Assembly (NCBI RefSeq): GCF_009749385.1
Contig: NZ_WBIN01000005.1
Coordinates: forward strand, 62,001 to 126,000
Direction of reading: 5' to 3'
Length of the DNA stretch: 64,000 nt
Origin: Agromyces allii
GTDB taxonomy: Bacteria; Actinomycetota; Actinomycetes; Actinomycetales; Microbacteriaceae
Position numbers and translations under genes: made by a program. Each line of letters starts with the position of its first letter. Within the stretch, counting starts at the first letter, position 1. Below, one piece after another: positions 63,533-64,000 of the stretch. Below the pieces are notes generated by a model. The model ran no database searches and was not told the DNA's origin. It was given only the letters and a program-made list of their open reading frames with translations.

Positions 63533-64000
63533 TCAGAAGAACCCGAGCGGGTTCTCGTTGTAGCTGACCAGGAGGTTCTTCGTCTGCTGGTAGTGGTCGA
63601 GCGCGGCCTTGTTGTTCTCGCGGCCGATGCCCGACGACTTGTAGCCGCCGAAGGCCGCGCCGGCGGGGTACGCGTGGTAGTTGTTCACCCACACGCGACC
63701 GGCCTGGATGTCGCGGCCGGCCCGGTACGCCTCGTTGCCGTTGCGGCTCCAGACGCCCGCGCCGAGCCCGTAGAGGGTGTCGTTCGCGATCTCGATGGCG
63801 TCGGCGTAGTCGGTGAAGCTCGTGACGGCGACGACGGGGCCGAAGATCTCCTCTTGGAAGAGCCGCATGCGGTTCTGGCCCTCGAAGATCGTGGGCTGCA
63901 CGTAGTAGCCCTCGCTGAGGTCGCCCCCGAGGTCGGCGCGCTCGCCGCCGAGCAGCAGCTTGGCCCCCTCCTGCTTGCCGATGTCGATGTAGCTGAGGAT
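63533..64000 (-). CDS. Aldehyde dehydrogenase, C-terminal part
   Basis: The last 155 residues of an NAD-dependent aldehyde dehydrogenase running off the window. [24 protein letters not shown] (the conserved Glu-Glu-x-F-G-P), [15 protein letters not shown] and [26 protein letters not shown] are the family's C-terminal motifs. The catalytic Cys lies before the part shown. The partnership with DUF779 fits ExaC/AldB-like acetaldehyde dehydrogenases. Confidence 0.92.
   Translation of the reverse strand: MLSYIDIGKQEGAKLLLGGERADLGGDLSEGYYVQPTIFEGQNRMRLFQEEIFGPVVAVTSFTDYADAIEIANDTLYGLGAGVWSRNGNEAYRAGRDIQAGRVWVNNYHAYPAGAAFGGYKSSGIGRENNKAALDHYQQTKNLLVSYNENPLGFF

Noticed and set aside
1..64000. tRNA, rRNA or riboswitch
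   Set aside because: I found no T-arm, anticodon-arm or conserved riboswitch core on reading both strands; a covariance-model search would be needed to exclude a missed one.

Overview
The window is very GC-rich, strongly biased to C or G at third codon positions, and densely packed with short intergenic gaps and many 4-bp start/stop overlaps. Together with the mycobacterial-type gene order of several clusters and the recurring GGATGCCGC/GCGGCATCC oligomer, this points to a chromosomal segment of a high-GC actinobacterium, most likely Microbacteriaceae (an Agromyces- or Microbacterium-like organism). I see no rRNA, tRNA, CRISPR array, insertion sequence or prophage.

Layout. 1-2.1 kb: N-terminal part of an M16 peptidase (PepR type) and an aldo/keto reductase. 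2.4-18 kb: a branched-chain amino acid (leucine) catabolic region in which a CitE-like lyase, MaoC hydratase, FadE19-like dehydrogenase and biotin-dependent carboxylase alpha subunit form one operon; the carboxylase beta subunit lies 4.2 kb further on behind a TetR/metallo-hydrolase pair and a GAP/SulP transporter pair; and the branched-chain 2-oxoacid dehydrogenase genes bkdABC end the region beside an Lrp/AsnC regulator. A repeated operator (GTTAGTG-2-CACTAAC) links the two carboxylase promoters to the TetR gene at 12.9 kb. 18.6-24 kb: ATP-grasp protein, ArsR-type regulator with small partner, secreted SGNH hydrolase, and pnp (PNPase). 24-34 kb: a glycosyltransferase-SGNH fusion, a TetR-ABC exporter operon, DUF5302 and a giant patatin-like membrane protein. 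34-44 kb: DedA, a two-component flavin monooxygenase pair, secreted M28 peptidase, thioredoxin, LLM oxidoreductase, EamA transporter, CGNR protein, secreted HNH nuclease and rpsO. 45-55 kb: a type I restriction-modification locus in which four accessory genes sit between hsdS and hsdR. 55-64 kb: DUF488, two CPBP-type membrane proteins, a flavoprotein, a HAD phosphatase, an M4 protease with its emfourin-like inhibitor, lysoplasmalogenase, FKBP, DUF779 and a partial aldehyde dehydrogenase.

How it fits together. BkdABC, the FadE19-like dehydrogenase, AccA1/AccD1, MaoC and the CitE-like lyase would turn branched-chain 2-oxo acids (chiefly from leucine) into acetyl-CoA and acetoacetate, with local control by TetR (carboxylases) and Lrp/AsnC (bkd). 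rpsO, pnp and the M16 peptidase, close neighbours in many actinobacteria, are all on the minus strand here but separated by blocks of about 20 kb. The part that best fits the idea of an undescribed system is the hsdMS-[73 aa]-[zinc-ribbon membrane protein]-[glycine-rich membrane protein]-[GIY-YIG nuclease]-hsdR locus at 45.2-54.5 kb.
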